Shown piece by piece: positions 55,962 through 64,000 of a stretch of DNA of 64,000 bases. This DNA comes from Sphingobium sp. Ant17 (GTDB lineage: Bacteria; Pseudomonadota; Alphaproteobacteria; Sphingomonadales; Sphingomonadaceae), in the NCBI RefSeq assembly GCF_000588875.1, contig NZ_JEMV01000009.1, positions 44,511 through 108,510 of the forward strand. The letters are read 5' to 3'. The notes beneath the pieces are model-generated. The model was not told the DNA's origin. It did no database searches and saw only the letters and a list, made by a program, of their open reading frames with translations. Position numbers and translations under genes: made by a program. Each line of letters opens with the position of its first letter. Position 1 is the first letter of the stretch.

Positions 55962-58253
55962 TCAGGCCCGATCGCGCCCGCGTAACATGCCCGGCGACAC
56001 GAAGCCGATCGGGTCGATCTGCATCGCGCTCTGCTTCAACGTCGCCTGGATCTGCTCATATTCCCGCTCCATTTCGGGCGTGACCGATGCGCGGGTTTCC
56101 AGCAGCGCGGCCTCGAAATGCGCCATCGTGACCTTCTCGACCGTCATCGACTGGCGCAGCGCGAACAGGCCCGCCCGACGCGACAGATCTTCCAGATCCG
56201 CGCCGGTAAAGCGCTCCGTCCGCGCCGCCAACGAGGCGAGATCGACATCGTCGGCAAGCGGCATCTTGCCGGTATGGATCGCCAGGATGCGCGCGCGTCC
56301 GGCTTCTTCGGGCACGGGAACATAGATCAGCTCGTCGAACCGGCCGGGCCGCAGCAAGGCAGGGTCGACCAGGGTCGGGCGGTTGGTCGCGCCGATCACG
56401 ACCACCGATTGCAACTCCTCCAGCCCGTCCATCTCGGCCAGGATGGTGTTGACCACCCGCTCCGTCACCGCCGGTTCGCCGAGGCCACCGCCGCGTGCGG
56501 GGACCAGGCTGTCCAATTCGTCGATGAAAATGACGGTCGGGGCCACCTGCCGCGCGCGGGCGAACAGCCGGGCGATCTGCTGCTCGCTTTCGCCATACCA
56601 TTTGGATAGCAGGTCGCTCGACTTGGTGGCGATGAAGTTCGCCTGCGCCTCACGCGCGACCGCCTTGGCCAGCAGCGTCTTGCCGGTGCCGGGCGGACCA
56701 TAGAGCAGGAAGCCCTTGGCCGGGCGGATGCCGATCCGGCGGAAGGCGTCGGGATTCTTGAGCGGCAGCTCGACCCCTTCCTTCAACCGCATCTGCGCAT
56801 CGTCCAGCCCGCCAATGTCGGACCAGCCGATGTTGGGCGCCTGCACCATCACCTCACGCATGGCGGATGGCTGGACCCGCTTGATCGCCGACATGAAATC
56901 CTCGCGCGTGACGCACAATTCTTCCAGCACGTCGGCCGGGATCGTCCCATCCTCCAGGTTGAGGCGTGGCATGAAGCGGCGCACCGTTTCGATCGCCGCC
57001 TCGCGGCTGAGCGCCGCCAGATCCGCGCCGACAAAACCATAGGTCATGCGCGCCAGTTCGGAGAGGTCGACCTTGTCGCCCAGCGGCATGCCACGGGTGT
57101 GGATGCCCAATATCTCGCGCCGCCCGCGCTCGTCGGGCACGCCGACCACGATTTCGCGATCGAAGCGGCCGGGCCGCCGCAGCGCCTCGTCGATCGCCTC
57201 CGGGCGGTTGGTCGCGGCGATCACCACCAGATTGGTGCGCGGCTCCAGCCCGTCCATCAATGTCAGCAACTGCGCGACCAACCGCTTTTCGGTCTCGCCG
57301 GTCACCTGCCCCCGCTTGGGCGCGATCGAATCGATCTCATCGATGAACAGGATCGAGGGCGCAGCCTTGGCCGCCGCCTCGAATATCTCGCGCAGCTTCT
57401 TTTCCGATTCGCCATAGGCCGAGCCCATGATCTCCGGCCCGTTGATCAGGAAGAATTCGGCCTCCGATTCGTTGGCGACGGCGCGGGCCAGCCGGGTCTT
57501 GCCCGTGCCCGGCGGGCCATGGAGCAGCACACCGCGCGGCGGATCGACGCCCAACCGCTGGAACAGTTCGGGATAGCGCAGCGGCAGTTCGACCATTTCG
57601 CGCAATTGGTCGATCGTATCGGCCATGCCGCCGACATCGTCATAGGTGACGTCTGCGCGGCGCGCTTCCTTCGGCTCCTCATATTCGGGGCGCAGTTCGA
57701 CTTCGGTCTCGGCATCGATCTGCACCACGCCCTTGGGCACGGTCGACACCACGACCAACCGGATTTCCTGCAAGGCATAGGCCGGCGCGGCCAGCATCTG
57801 GCGCAATTGCGGCGGCATGTCACCGGTCGGCACCTGCTGCTGGCCCGCCGTCGCGACGACATCGCCTGCGGTCAACGGCCGCTGGAAGAAGACCCGCTTC
57901 AACGCTTCGGGATTACCCTGAAGCCGTAAATTATTTTGTGCAGGCGCGAACACGACGCGCTGGGCAGGGCGCGGCTCGACCTTGTCGATGTGGACGAAAT
58001 CGCCCGACCCGGCCCCGGCATTGGCGCGCTGCAACCCATCGAGGCGCAGCACATCCAGCCCCTCATCTTCCTTGTACGGGCGTACTACGCGGGCGGGTGT
58101 CGATCGCTTTCCGACGATCTCGATCACATCGCCTTCGCTCAGCTGCAATTCCGCCATCACCGTCAATGGCAGCCGCGCAAGCCCGCGTCCCGCATCTTCG
58201 GGCCGCGCATTGGCGACCTGGATACGGCGTCCAGTCATTTCGTCATCGGCCAT
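55962..58253 (-). CDS. CDC48/VAT-like AAA+ ATPase with two ATPase domains
   Basis: A 763-residue bacterial homologue of CDC48/p97. The N-terminal double-psi barrel and cap (about 1-190) begin with [19 protein letters not shown]. The D1 domain has Walker A GPPGTGKT at 246-253, Walker [10 protein letters not shown] and a second-region Asn in ATNRPE. The D2 domain repeats GPPGTGKT and VIFIDELDS. Hexamers of this family unfold proteins. I start at M-A-D-D-E-M (ATG ending at 58253); the longer frame runs into a leader terminator. Substrates in bacteria are not known to me. Confidence 0.94.
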   Translation of the reverse strand: MADDEMTGRRIQVANARPEDAGRGLARLPLTVMAELQLSEGDVIEIVGKRSTPARVVRPYKEDEGLDVLRLDGLQRANAGAGSGDFVHIDKVEPRPAQRVVFAPAQNNLRLQGNPEALKRVFFQRPLTAGDVVATAGQQQVPTGDMPPQLRQMLAAPAYALQEIRLVVVSTVPKGVVQIDAETEVELRPEYEEPKEARRADVTYDDVGGMADTIDQLREMVELPLRYPELFQRLGVDPPRGVLLHGPPGTGKTRLARAVANESEAEFFLINGPEIMGSAYGESEKKLREIFEAAAKAAPSILFIDEIDSIAPKRGQVTGETEKRLVAQLLTLMDGLEPRTNLVVIAATNRPEAIDEALRRPGRFDREIVVGVPDERGRREILGIHTRGMPLGDKVDLSELARMTYGFVGADLAALSREAAIETVRRFMPRLNLEDGTIPADVLEELCVTREDFMSAIKRVQPSAMREVMVQAPNIGWSDIGGLDDAQMRLKEGVELPLKNPDAFRRIGIRPAKGFLLYGPPGTGKTLLAKAVAREAQANFIATKSSDLLSKWYGESEQQIARLFARARQVAPTVIFIDELDSLVPARGGGLGEPAVTERVVNTILAEMDGLEELQSVVVIGATNRPTLVDPALLRPGRFDELIYVPVPEEAGRARILAIHTGKMPLADDVDLASLAARTERFTGADLEDLSRRAGLFALRQSMTVEKVTMAHFEAALLETRASVTPEMEREYEQIQATLKQSAMQIDPIGFVSPGMLRGRDRA

Positions 58254-58337
58254 GGGCACCCAGTCCTTCTTGTTCCGTAACGAGATAGGAAACGTCGGCC
58301 GTCGCGAAAAGGGGGCCATGTCGCCGACGCAGGGCAT

Positions 58338-58367
58338 AAAAAAAGGGCCGGCCACAAGGGCCAGCCC
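58338..58367 (-). terminator. Intrinsic terminator in the leader of the CDC48-like gene
   Basis: On the minus strand a nine-pair GC-rich stem (GGGCTGGCC/GGCCGGCCC, one G-U pair) with a short loop is followed by seven U. It lies about 85 bases upstream of the CDC48-like start. No minus-strand gene precedes it for more than 2 kb, so it may end a short leader RNA. The 58254-58588 gap otherwise shows only a weak possible promoter (TTGCAA at 58428-58433, 17-base spacer, CATATA at 58405-58410). Confidence 0.75.
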
Positions 58368-58588
58368 GTAAAGTTTTAGGAGAGGATGCCTGAAAGGCCT
58401 GCGCTATATGTAGCGTTAAACGCGATATTGCAAGTGCGAACGCAAAAGTTCCGGTTGCAAAAAATGCATCTTGCCATTCGCCTGATTTTCCTGCTCTGTA
58501 GGGTGAGGATGCTTGAGACCGGAACCTGCCCGCCCGACAACAAGCCATGACGCGGCGCAGCGCACCGGCGATGGAATAGTGAAAGACC

Positions 58589-59472
58589 ATGCGGAGATTA
58601 CCGCCCCTTACGGCCCTTGAGGCTTTTGTGCAGGTCGCGCGCTTGGTTCGGTCAAGGCGGCAGCGGAGGAGCTTGCGCTCTCGACGCCCGCGCTCAGCCG
58701 CCGGGTTCAGGCGCTGGAACGCTTCATCGGTCGGCCTTTGTTCGACCGCAAACATCAGGCGCTGGAAATCAATGCCGAAGGGCAAAGGCTGCTCGACGAC
58801 ATTGCACCTGCCCTTGATTCGCTGGCGCAGGCGCTGGAAAATATCCAAAGTGGCGGCAACCAGCTGCGGCTGCGGCTGGCGGTCCTGCCGCTGTTCGCGA
58901 CCCAGCGCCTTTTCCCGCATCTGGGTGCCCTGCGCGCGCTTCATCCACAGTTGCATATCGACATCGAAACGACCCCGCATGCGGTCGCGCGACTGGGCGA
59001 AGGGCTGGACGCGGCGATCGTGCTGCTGGCCAAGGATATCGACCCGGCGCTCTATGCCCATGAACTGGACCATGACGAAGTCTATCTGATCGGGCGGCGC
59101 GAACTGCTCGAACAGCCCCATGCGCTGACGTCGCCACAGGAACTGGCGCACCATACCGTCTTGATCCATCGCGATATGGCGCTGTCCTTCGACGCCTGGA
59201 AGGAGGCGGTCGGCCTGCCCGACATGCAACCGCTGGCGATCGACAATTATGATTCGGGTCAGTTGATGCTGGAGGCCGCTGCACAGGGGCTTGGGGTGGC
59301 GGTGATGCATGCCAGCCATTTCAACCAGTCGGGCGACACGCGGCTGGTGCGGCTCTTCCCCGACACGCATGTCGACAGCCCCTATCGCTATTTCTTCGTC
59401 TGCCGCCCCCGCGCGCTCCAGACGCGGGCGGTGCGCATCTTCCGCGACTGGCTGGTCGCCGCTGACATCTGA
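58589..59472 (+). CDS. LysR-family transcriptional regulator, GcvA-like (apparent frameshift)
   Basis: About 294 residues after correction. It starts M-R-R-L-P-P-L-T-A-L-E-A-F, the winged-helix domain typical of GcvA-type LysR proteins. Near 58645, CTTGGGTTCG is read as CTTGGTTCG. Adding one G gives L-G-S-V-K-A-A-A-E-E-L-A-L-S-T-P-A-L-S-R-R-V, the recognition helix. The C-terminal ligand-binding domain (from about residue 90) is intact and ends with VRIFRDWLV. No target gene is obvious beside it. Confidence 0.88.
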
Positions 59473-59550
59473 CGCAAGCGCGGGACATCGAGCCGGAAAC
59501 CCGGCAATTCTTTCCCGCCTGGCTCTTAACCTTGTTTCACTGCTGCCGTT

Positions 59551-60717
59551 ATGAGGGTCATGACCGGGGCACTCTCTTCTTCCGCTGGCTCGCAACATGG
59601 GCTGACCGACCGACTGGCGCGTTGGGCCAAGGGCCTGTCGGGCAAGACGGAGGAGGAAGCGGAACCGGCCGAAGCCCGCCCCCGGCCCGGATCGGCATCC
59701 AGCCGTGAGGTGAATCGCCGCCGCCAGCTCTACGAAGATATAGGCGACTTCCTCTTCGCCCACGACCTGGACCTGACGCCGATCAATTTCAGCGTCGCGC
59801 TGGATTATCTGACCGGCGCGAATATCGGCGTGGAAAAGGCGATCCGTGCGGTGCTGATGGAGCGCGGCAAGATTACCAATGGCTGGGTCGAAGCGGTCGC
59901 GGCCGAACAGCGCGCCGATGAAGTGACCCCCGACTCGCTGGCGACGATGCTCGACAAGGTCGAGGAAAATCTGACCCAGTTTACCGGCCTGATGCACGAA
60001 TCGCGCAATTCGGCGAAAGATTATGGCGCGGCCCTGCAGGAACAGGCCAAGGATCTGGTCGAAGGACGCGATAGCGAGCCGGTGCTGGCGCGCCTCGTCG
60101 GCCTGACCCGCTCGATGGTCGAAAAGACTCGCCTTGTCGAAACCCAGCTGCGCGAAAACCAGAAACAGACCAAGGCGCTCAAATCCAGCCTGGAAAATGC
60201 CCGCCGCGCCGCCGAACATGATCATCTGACCGGCCTGCCCAACCGCCGCGCGTTCGAAAATGTCCTGCGTGAAGAGGTTGCCCTGGCGCTGGCGCAGGGT
60301 GAACCGCTCTCGGTCGCCTTTTGCGACATCGACCATTTCAAGCATGTCAACGACACCCACGGCCATGATACGGGCGATCGGGTGTTGAAATTCGTGGCCG
60401 GCCTCTTGTCCAAGGCGTCCAACGACCGCTGCCATGTGGCCCGCCATGGTGGCGAGGAATTCGTCATGCTGTTTCGGGGCAAGGGCGCGGGCGAGGCCTG
60501 CGAAGTGGTGGACGGCGTGCGTGAGGATCTTGCGACCCGCAGCCTGGTCAACCGCGCGACCGGCGAACGGATGGAGCGGGTCAGCTTTTCTGCCGGCGTC
60601 GCCAATGTGCTGGCCTATGAAGACGCCCGCACCGCGCTCAAGGCGGCCGACCGCGCGCTCTATCTCGCCAAGGAACATGGCCGCAACCGCGTCTATCTCG
60701 CCGCAGAAACCGACTGA
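59551..60717 (+). CDS. Diguanylate cyclase (GGDEF domain) with an uncharacterised N-terminal region
   Basis: A 388-residue protein. The first 215 residues are soluble, partly helical and coiled-coil-like (QLRENQKQTKALKSSLENARRA) and match no sensor domain I know. The GGDEF domain (about 220-385) has DHLTGLPNRRAFE, DIDHFKHVNDTHGHDTGD and the active-site GGEEF. Positions that would form the inhibitory I-site (R-x-x-D) hold Asn and Cys, so product inhibition by c-di-GMP is probably absent. It makes c-di-GMP from two GTP. Confidence 0.93.
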   Translation: MRVMTGALSSSAGSQHGLTDRLARWAKGLSGKTEEEAEPAEARPRPGSASSREVNRRRQLYEDIGDFLFAHDLDLTPINFSVALDYLTGANIGVEKAIRAVLMERGKITNGWVEAVAAEQRADEVTPDSLATMLDKVEENLTQFTGLMHESRNSAKDYGAALQEQAKDLVEGRDSEPVLARLVGLTRSMVEKTRLVETQLRENQKQTKALKSSLENARRAAEHDHLTGLPNRRAFENVLREEVALALAQGEPLSVAFCDIDHFKHVNDTHGHDTGDRVLKFVAGLLSKASNDRCHVARHGGEEFVMLFRGKGAGEACEVVDGVREDLATRSLVNRATGERMERVSFSAGVANVLAYEDARTALKAADRALYLAKEHGRNRVYLAAETD

Positions 60718-60733
60718 TCCGCCGCAATCGCGG

Positions 60734-61327
60734 TTATTTCCGCAGCAAAAACACCGCATGTTCCGCGAACAGATTGGCGTTCGCGTGGGTGGTTTCCTTG
60801 TCGCCCTTCAAAAACCATTGCCCGTCGATCGTCCAGCCCCGCTCCTTCACCAGCGCGCGGAAGTCATCGACCGTGACATGGTGGATGTTGAGCGTGTCAT
60901 ACCAGGTGTCGGGCAACAGCCGCGTCACCGGCATCCGCCCGCCCCACAGCAGCGACAGCCGCCCGCGCCAATGCGCGAAATTGGGGAAGGAGACGAAGGC
61001 CTGCCCGCCGATGCGCAGCAATTCCTCCACCACCAGGTCGGGCCGCCGCGTCGTCTGGAGCGTCTGGCTCAAGATCGCATAGTCGAAACTGGCGTCGGGA
61101 TAGTAACGCAGGTCCGTATCCGCATCCCCCTGCACCACCGACAGGCCGCGCGCCACAGCCGCCGCGACGTTCGATCCATCGATCTCCAGCCCGCGCGCAT
61201 CGACCCCGGCATTGTCGCGCAGCGCCGCCATCAGCGCGCCCTCGCCACAGCCGACATCCAGCACCCGCGCGCCCTGCCGCACCGTCCGCGCGATCAGCGC
61301 CAGGTCGGGGCGCAAGGCCGCGCTCAT
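60734..61327 (-). CDS. metW: Methionine biosynthesis protein MetW
   Basis: A 197-residue methyltransferase-fold protein. The SAM-binding motif is [12 protein letters not shown], with the MetW-typical [13 protein letters not shown] and [14 protein letters not shown]. MetW works with MetX; it is reported to be needed for homoserine acylation activity in several bacteria. The ATG ending at 61327 overlaps the metX stop (ATGA), so translation is coupled; the longer frame upstream is inside metX. Confidence 0.95.
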   Translation of the reverse strand: MSAALRPDLALIARTVRQGARVLDVGCGEGALMAALRDNAGVDARGLEIDGSNVAAAVARGLSVVQGDADTDLRYYPDASFDYAILSQTLQTTRRPDLVVEELLRIGGQAFVSFPNFAHWRGRLSLLWGGRMPVTRLLPDTWYDTLNIHHVTVDDFRALVKERGWTIDGQWFLKGDKETTHANANLFAEHAVFLLRK

Positions 61328-62460
61328 GCCCGTCCGCCCTTCAGGAAGCCGTCGACCACCCGGTTGAGTTCGGGACATTCGAGCAGGAAGGCGTCATGGC
61401 CGAACGGGCTGGACAGTTCGACAAAGCTCGCCTGCGCCCCGCTGGCGTTGAGCGCATGGACGATGATCCGCGATTCGGTGGTGGGATAGAGCCAGTCGGT
61501 ATCGAAGCTGACGAGGCAGAAGCGCGCCTTGCTCGCGGTAAAGGCATGGGCCAGCGACCCGCCATGATCCTCGGCAATGTCATAATAGTCCATCGCGCGG
61601 GTGATGTAGAGATAGCTATTGGCGTCGAACCGATCGACAAAGCTTAGTCCCTGATGCCGCAAATAGCTTTCCACCTGGAAATCCGCGTCGAATCCGAACG
61701 TCTTGGCGTCCCGCCCCTGCAAGCGCCGCCCGAATTTCTCGGTCAGCCCGGCTTCGGACAAATAGGTGATATGCGCCGCCATCCGCGCGACGGCGAGGCC
61801 AGCGCTCGGCACCTGCCCATCGGCATAATAATCGCCGCCGCGCCATTGCGGGTCGGCCATGATCGCCTGCCGCCCCACTTCGTGGAAAGCGATATTCTGC
61901 GCGCTATGCCGTGCGGTCGAGGCGATAACGACGCAGCTTTCGACCCGGTCCGGGAGCAAAGTCGGCCAGGTCAGCGCCTGCATCCCCCCCATCGACCCGC
62001 CGATCACCGCCGACAGCCGCGCGACACCCAGATGGTCGAGCAGCAAGGCCTGCGCCCGCACCATGTCGGCAATGGTCAGCACCGGAAAGCGCATCGCATA
62101 AGGATCGCCGGTCGCGGGATCGATACTGGCCGGGCCGCTCGACCCCATGCAGCTGCCGATCACATTGGCGCAGACGATGAAATGGCGCGCCGGATCGACC
62201 GGCTTGCCCGCGCCCACCATCCGCCACCACCAGCCGGGCTTGCCCGTGCCGGGATGCTCCGATGCGACATATTGGTCACCGGTCAGCGCATGGCAGATCA
62301 GGATGGCGTTGGCCCCGTCGGCATCCAACTGCCCATAGGTTTCATAGGCGATATCTACCGGCCCCAGCGTCGCGCCGCTCGACAGCTTCAGCGGCCCGGC
62401 AAGGCGAACCTGGCGGCGCAGGCCGAAACGGCTGTCTTCAGTCGCGATGATGCTGGCCAT
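61324..62460 (-). CDS. metX: Homoserine O-acyltransferase MetX
   Basis: A 378-residue alpha/beta-hydrolase acyltransferase. The nucleophile elbow is [10 protein letters not shown], the catalytic Asp is in SFDTDWLYP and the His in [19 protein letters not shown] is a MetX signature. It acetylates or succinylates homoserine in methionine synthesis. It is first in the metX-metW operon. A TTGACA box with a 17-base spacer lies just upstream; no SAM riboswitch is seen. Confidence 0.96.
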   Translation of the reverse strand: MASIIATEDSRFGLRRQVRLAGPLKLSSGATLGPVDIAYETYGQLDADGANAILICHALTGDQYVASEHPGTGKPGWWWRMVGAGKPVDPARHFIVCANVIGSCMGSSGPASIDPATGDPYAMRFPVLTIADMVRAQALLLDHLGVARLSAVIGGSMGGMQALTWPTLLPDRVESCVVIASTARHSAQNIAFHEVGRQAIMADPQWRGGDYYADGQVPSAGLAVARMAAHITYLSEAGLTEKFGRRLQGRDAKTFGFDADFQVESYLRHQGLSFVDRFDANSYLYITRAMDYYDIAEDHGGSLAHAFTASKARFCLVSFDTDWLYPTTESRIIVHALNASGAQASFVELSSPFGHDAFLLECPELNRVVDGFLKGGRA

Positions 62461-62469
62461 GGTGCCGCC

Positions 62470-62498
62470 GCGCTAGGACCGCCGCCCGATCCTGTCAA
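62470..62498 (-). promoter_or_regulatory. Likely metX promoter
   Basis: A perfect -35 box TTGACA (62493-62498, minus strand) is followed after 17 bases by TAGCGC at 62470-62475, a weak -10 box. It is nine bases before the metX start, so the transcript would have almost no leader. The position in the divergent gap and the exact -35 match support it. Confidence 0.45.
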
Positions 62499-62548
62499 TC
62501 GCCCGCGACGGGTGGCGGCGGGGCGGGCGAGCCTCTAAATATAGCGGC

Positions 62549-63499
62549 ATGACCGACACACCCCGCCCGCCGATCGTCGCTTATGGCCCGCTCTATCCCT
62601 ATCTGACGCAGGGGCTGGAGCGCCGCTTCACCGTCCACCCCGTCGCGGCCGATGCCGACCTGACCGCCCTGCCGCCTGCCGTGCGCGACGCCCGCGCGCT
62701 GGTCAGCTTCGGATCGGTCGGCGCGTCGGCGGCGATCATGGATGCGCTGCCCCGGCTGGAACTGATCGCGCTGTTTTCGGTCGGCTATGATCAGGTCGAT
62801 ATCGACCATGTCCGCCAAAGGGGCATCCGCGTCACCAACACGCCCGACGTGCTGACCGACGATGTCGCGGACCTGGCGGTGGGCCTGCTCTACGCCACGA
62901 TCCGCAACATCGCCGCCAATGACCGGATGGTCCGGTCGGGCGCCTGGGCGCGCGGCGAAAAGCCTGCGCTGTCGGGCCGGGTAACGGGTCGCCGTATCGG
63001 CATAGTGGGCCTCGGCCGCATCGGCCGCGCCATCGCCAAGCGGCTGGACCCCGTGGCGGGCGAAATCCTCTACCACAACCGCCGCGCAGCGACCGACACG
63101 CCCTATCGCTACGTCGCCGACCCGATTGATCTGGCGCGCCAGAGCGACATCCTCATCGTCGCCACATCGGGCGGGCCGGAAGCAGCCAATCTGGTCGATG
63201 CCGCCATGCTCGACGCGCTGGGACCGGACGGGGTGATCGTCAATATCAGCCGGGGCAGCGTGATCGACGAAGATGCGCTGGTCGCCGCTTTGGCCGACGG
63301 CCGGATCGCCGGCGCAGGCCTCGACGTCTTCGCCGCCGAACCCCATGTCCCGCCCGCGCTGCTGGCGATGGACCAGGTCGTTCTCCAACCCCATCAAGGC
63401 AGCGCCACCATCCACACCCGCGCGGCCATGGCCGACTTGGTGCTGGCTAATCTTGACGCGTATTTTGCGGGTAAGGTACTGGTCACGCCGGTGGTGTAA
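62549..63499 (+). CDS. D-2-hydroxyacid dehydrogenase (glyoxylate/hydroxypyruvate reductase-like)
   Basis: A 316-residue NAD(P)-dependent dehydrogenase. The Rossmann motif is GIVGLGRIGRAIAKRL. The catalytic Arg is in VNISRGSVIDE, the Glu in GLDVFAAEP and the His in LQPHQGSAT. TNTPDVLTDDVADLAVGL is typical of GhrA/GhrB-type reductases. It probably reduces glyoxylate or hydroxypyruvate, but the exact substrate is not certain. It is divergent from metX. Confidence 0.93.
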   Translation: MTDTPRPPIVAYGPLYPYLTQGLERRFTVHPVAADADLTALPPAVRDARALVSFGSVGASAAIMDALPRLELIALFSVGYDQVDIDHVRQRGIRVTNTPDVLTDDVADLAVGLLYATIRNIAANDRMVRSGAWARGEKPALSGRVTGRRIGIVGLGRIGRAIAKRLDPVAGEILYHNRRAATDTPYRYVADPIDLARQSDILIVATSGGPEAANLVDAAMLDALGPDGVIVNISRGSVIDEDALVAALADGRIAGAGLDVFAAEPHVPPALLAMDQVVLQPHQGSATIHTRAAMADLVLANLDAYFAGKVLVTPVV

Positions 63500-63527
63500 G
63501 CCAGCAGTGGCCTAACATTCCCCGTCA

Positions 63528-63545
63528 TTCCCGCGAAGGCGGGAA
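63528..63545. repeat. Short hairpin repeat (TTCCCGC-GAAG-GCGGGAA)
   Basis: Seven-base perfect arms with a GAAG loop, preceded by CCCGTCA and followed by CCCAT. This is the core of a repeat found widely between sphingomonad genes and related to the hairpins at 53669 and 53796. It follows the dehydrogenase stop by 28 bases. The rest of the 193-base gap holds nothing I recognise. Confidence 0.65.
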
Positions 63546-63692
63546 CCCATCTCCCAACCCAACCACGCACGATGCAATAGAGACGCCCTCGATAGCGCGG
63601 GCATTACGAGGTCAAGCAGCAAACGTTCCCCTTAAACGCTGTCACCCCCGAAAGCCGGCATAACGGCAAAAGGCGTTGAGCAGTCAGGTGGC

Positions 63693-63983
63693 TTACGGGG
63701 TGCCGTTGCATAATGCTGACGCAACGCGATCACTGGCTACATCGAATGTCACGGATATAACGGTGCATCCTGCGTCTATCCCTATGGGGAGATCTTCGTA
63801 TTCCACCCATTCACGCCCAGGTCGCTCATTGAGGACGAATTGCGCCTCAACCGACTTCTGGCCATTCTCGGACGGACTGTACGCATAGTATCTGTGATAA
63901 TTAGATATGCCTTCCCATCCTTTGGGGAGTTTGGCGGTCGCTTCAATTTTGTCCATGAAGTACGAACGCTTTTGGCGTTCCAA
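63693..63983 (-). CDS. Hypothetical protein, possibly cut by the right edge
   Basis: At least 96 codons if the TTG at 63983 is the start, 87 if the internal ATG (M-D-K-I-E-A-T) is used. The frame stays open to the window edge, so the N-terminus could lie outside. It has no signal or membrane segment; aromatic residues cluster in NYHRYYAYS, and EAQFVLNERPGREWVEYEDLPIGID looks like alternating beta strands. Its base composition is lower in GC than its neighbours, which hints at an acquired gene. No family is recognised. Confidence 0.5.
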   Translation of the reverse strand: MERQKRSYFMDKIEATAKLPKGWEGISNYHRYYAYSPSENGQKSVEAQFVLNERPGREWVEYEDLPIGIDAGCTVISVTFDVASDRVASALCNGTP

Positions 63984-64000
63984 TGAACCGCAATCTGTCA

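Noticed and set aside
58243..60759. An 838-codon open frame on the minus strand
   Set aside because: It runs antisense to the lysR and diguanylate cyclase genes and across the leader terminator. No family features are seen.
62461..62548. SAM-II or SAH riboswitch before metX
   Set aside because: The gap has none of the conserved SAM-II core strings and is explained by a promoter close to the start.

Overview
The window is about 64 kb of GC-rich chromosome from an alphaproteobacterium, most probably a sphingomonad (Sphingomonadales, Sphingobium/Sphingomonas-like). This is inferred from the gene families and their order: a TamA/TamB pair, an ATP12-type F1 chaperone, alphaproteobacterial SspB, a CDC48-like AAA ATPase, a PEP-CTERM protein, an Atm1-type exporter, and short palindromic repeats of the kind scattered through sphingomonad genomes. 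No phage genes, intact insertion sequences, CRISPR arrays or rRNA are visible. One tRNA (Thr, GGT) and one TPP riboswitch are present.

Layout. 0-8 kb: tamA (cut by the left edge), tamB and a secreted prolyl oligopeptidase. 8-11 kb: the alpha ribosomal operon rpsM-rpsK-rpoA-rplQ. 11-15 kb: a glutamine cyclotransferase, ygfZ, a dihydroorotase and rarD. 15-20 kb: a lipoprotein, then a tightly overlapping plus-strand operon (crcB, pseudouridine synthase, PaiB-like, HAD phosphatase, small membrane protein, atp12). 20-25 kb: a TPR protein, two unrelated L,D-transpeptidases with a small lipoprotein between them, an HDAC-family deacetylase and a membrane protein. 25-29 kb: hisB-hisH-hisA-hisF and hisE, with a PEP-CTERM gene between hisF and hisE, then sspB. 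29-31 kb: a light-driven proton-pump rhodopsin with a Brp/Blh carotene-cleaving enzyme, beside tRNA-Thr. 31-39 kb: two proline-directed peptidases, a thioesterase and an Atm1-like exporter. 38.8-40.6 kb: a small accessory cluster (Doc/AbrB toxin-antitoxin, orphan ParD, DUF4160/DUF2442). 40.7-43 kb: thiC under a TPP riboswitch. 43-50 kb: a three-gene operon of transglutaminase-DUF2126, permuted ATP-grasp plus alpha-E, and a second transglutaminase, a predicted but unproven peptide-modification system. 50-64 kb: P450 and membrane hydrolase, a PLA2-like small protein, kdsA, proA, a methyltransferase, the CDC48-like ATPase, a LysR regulator, a diguanylate cyclase, metX-metW and a 2-hydroxyacid dehydrogenase.

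Two points shape how the annotation should be read. First, eight reading frames in seven genes (tamB twice, rpsK, dihydroorotase, pseudouridine synthase, atp12, parD, lysR) are each broken by the loss of a single G or C from a run of two or three. They include the essential gene rpsK, and all have the same sign and context, so I read them as sequencing or consensus errors and give each gene as one merged CDS. Second, the most biologically interesting parts are the rhodopsin, which has the DTE proton-pump motif and the glycine that opens a carotenoid-antenna window in xanthorhodopsin; its Blh partner, which lacks an expected histidine; the ATP-grasp/transglutaminase operon; and a hairpin-rich repeat read in frame inside thiC.
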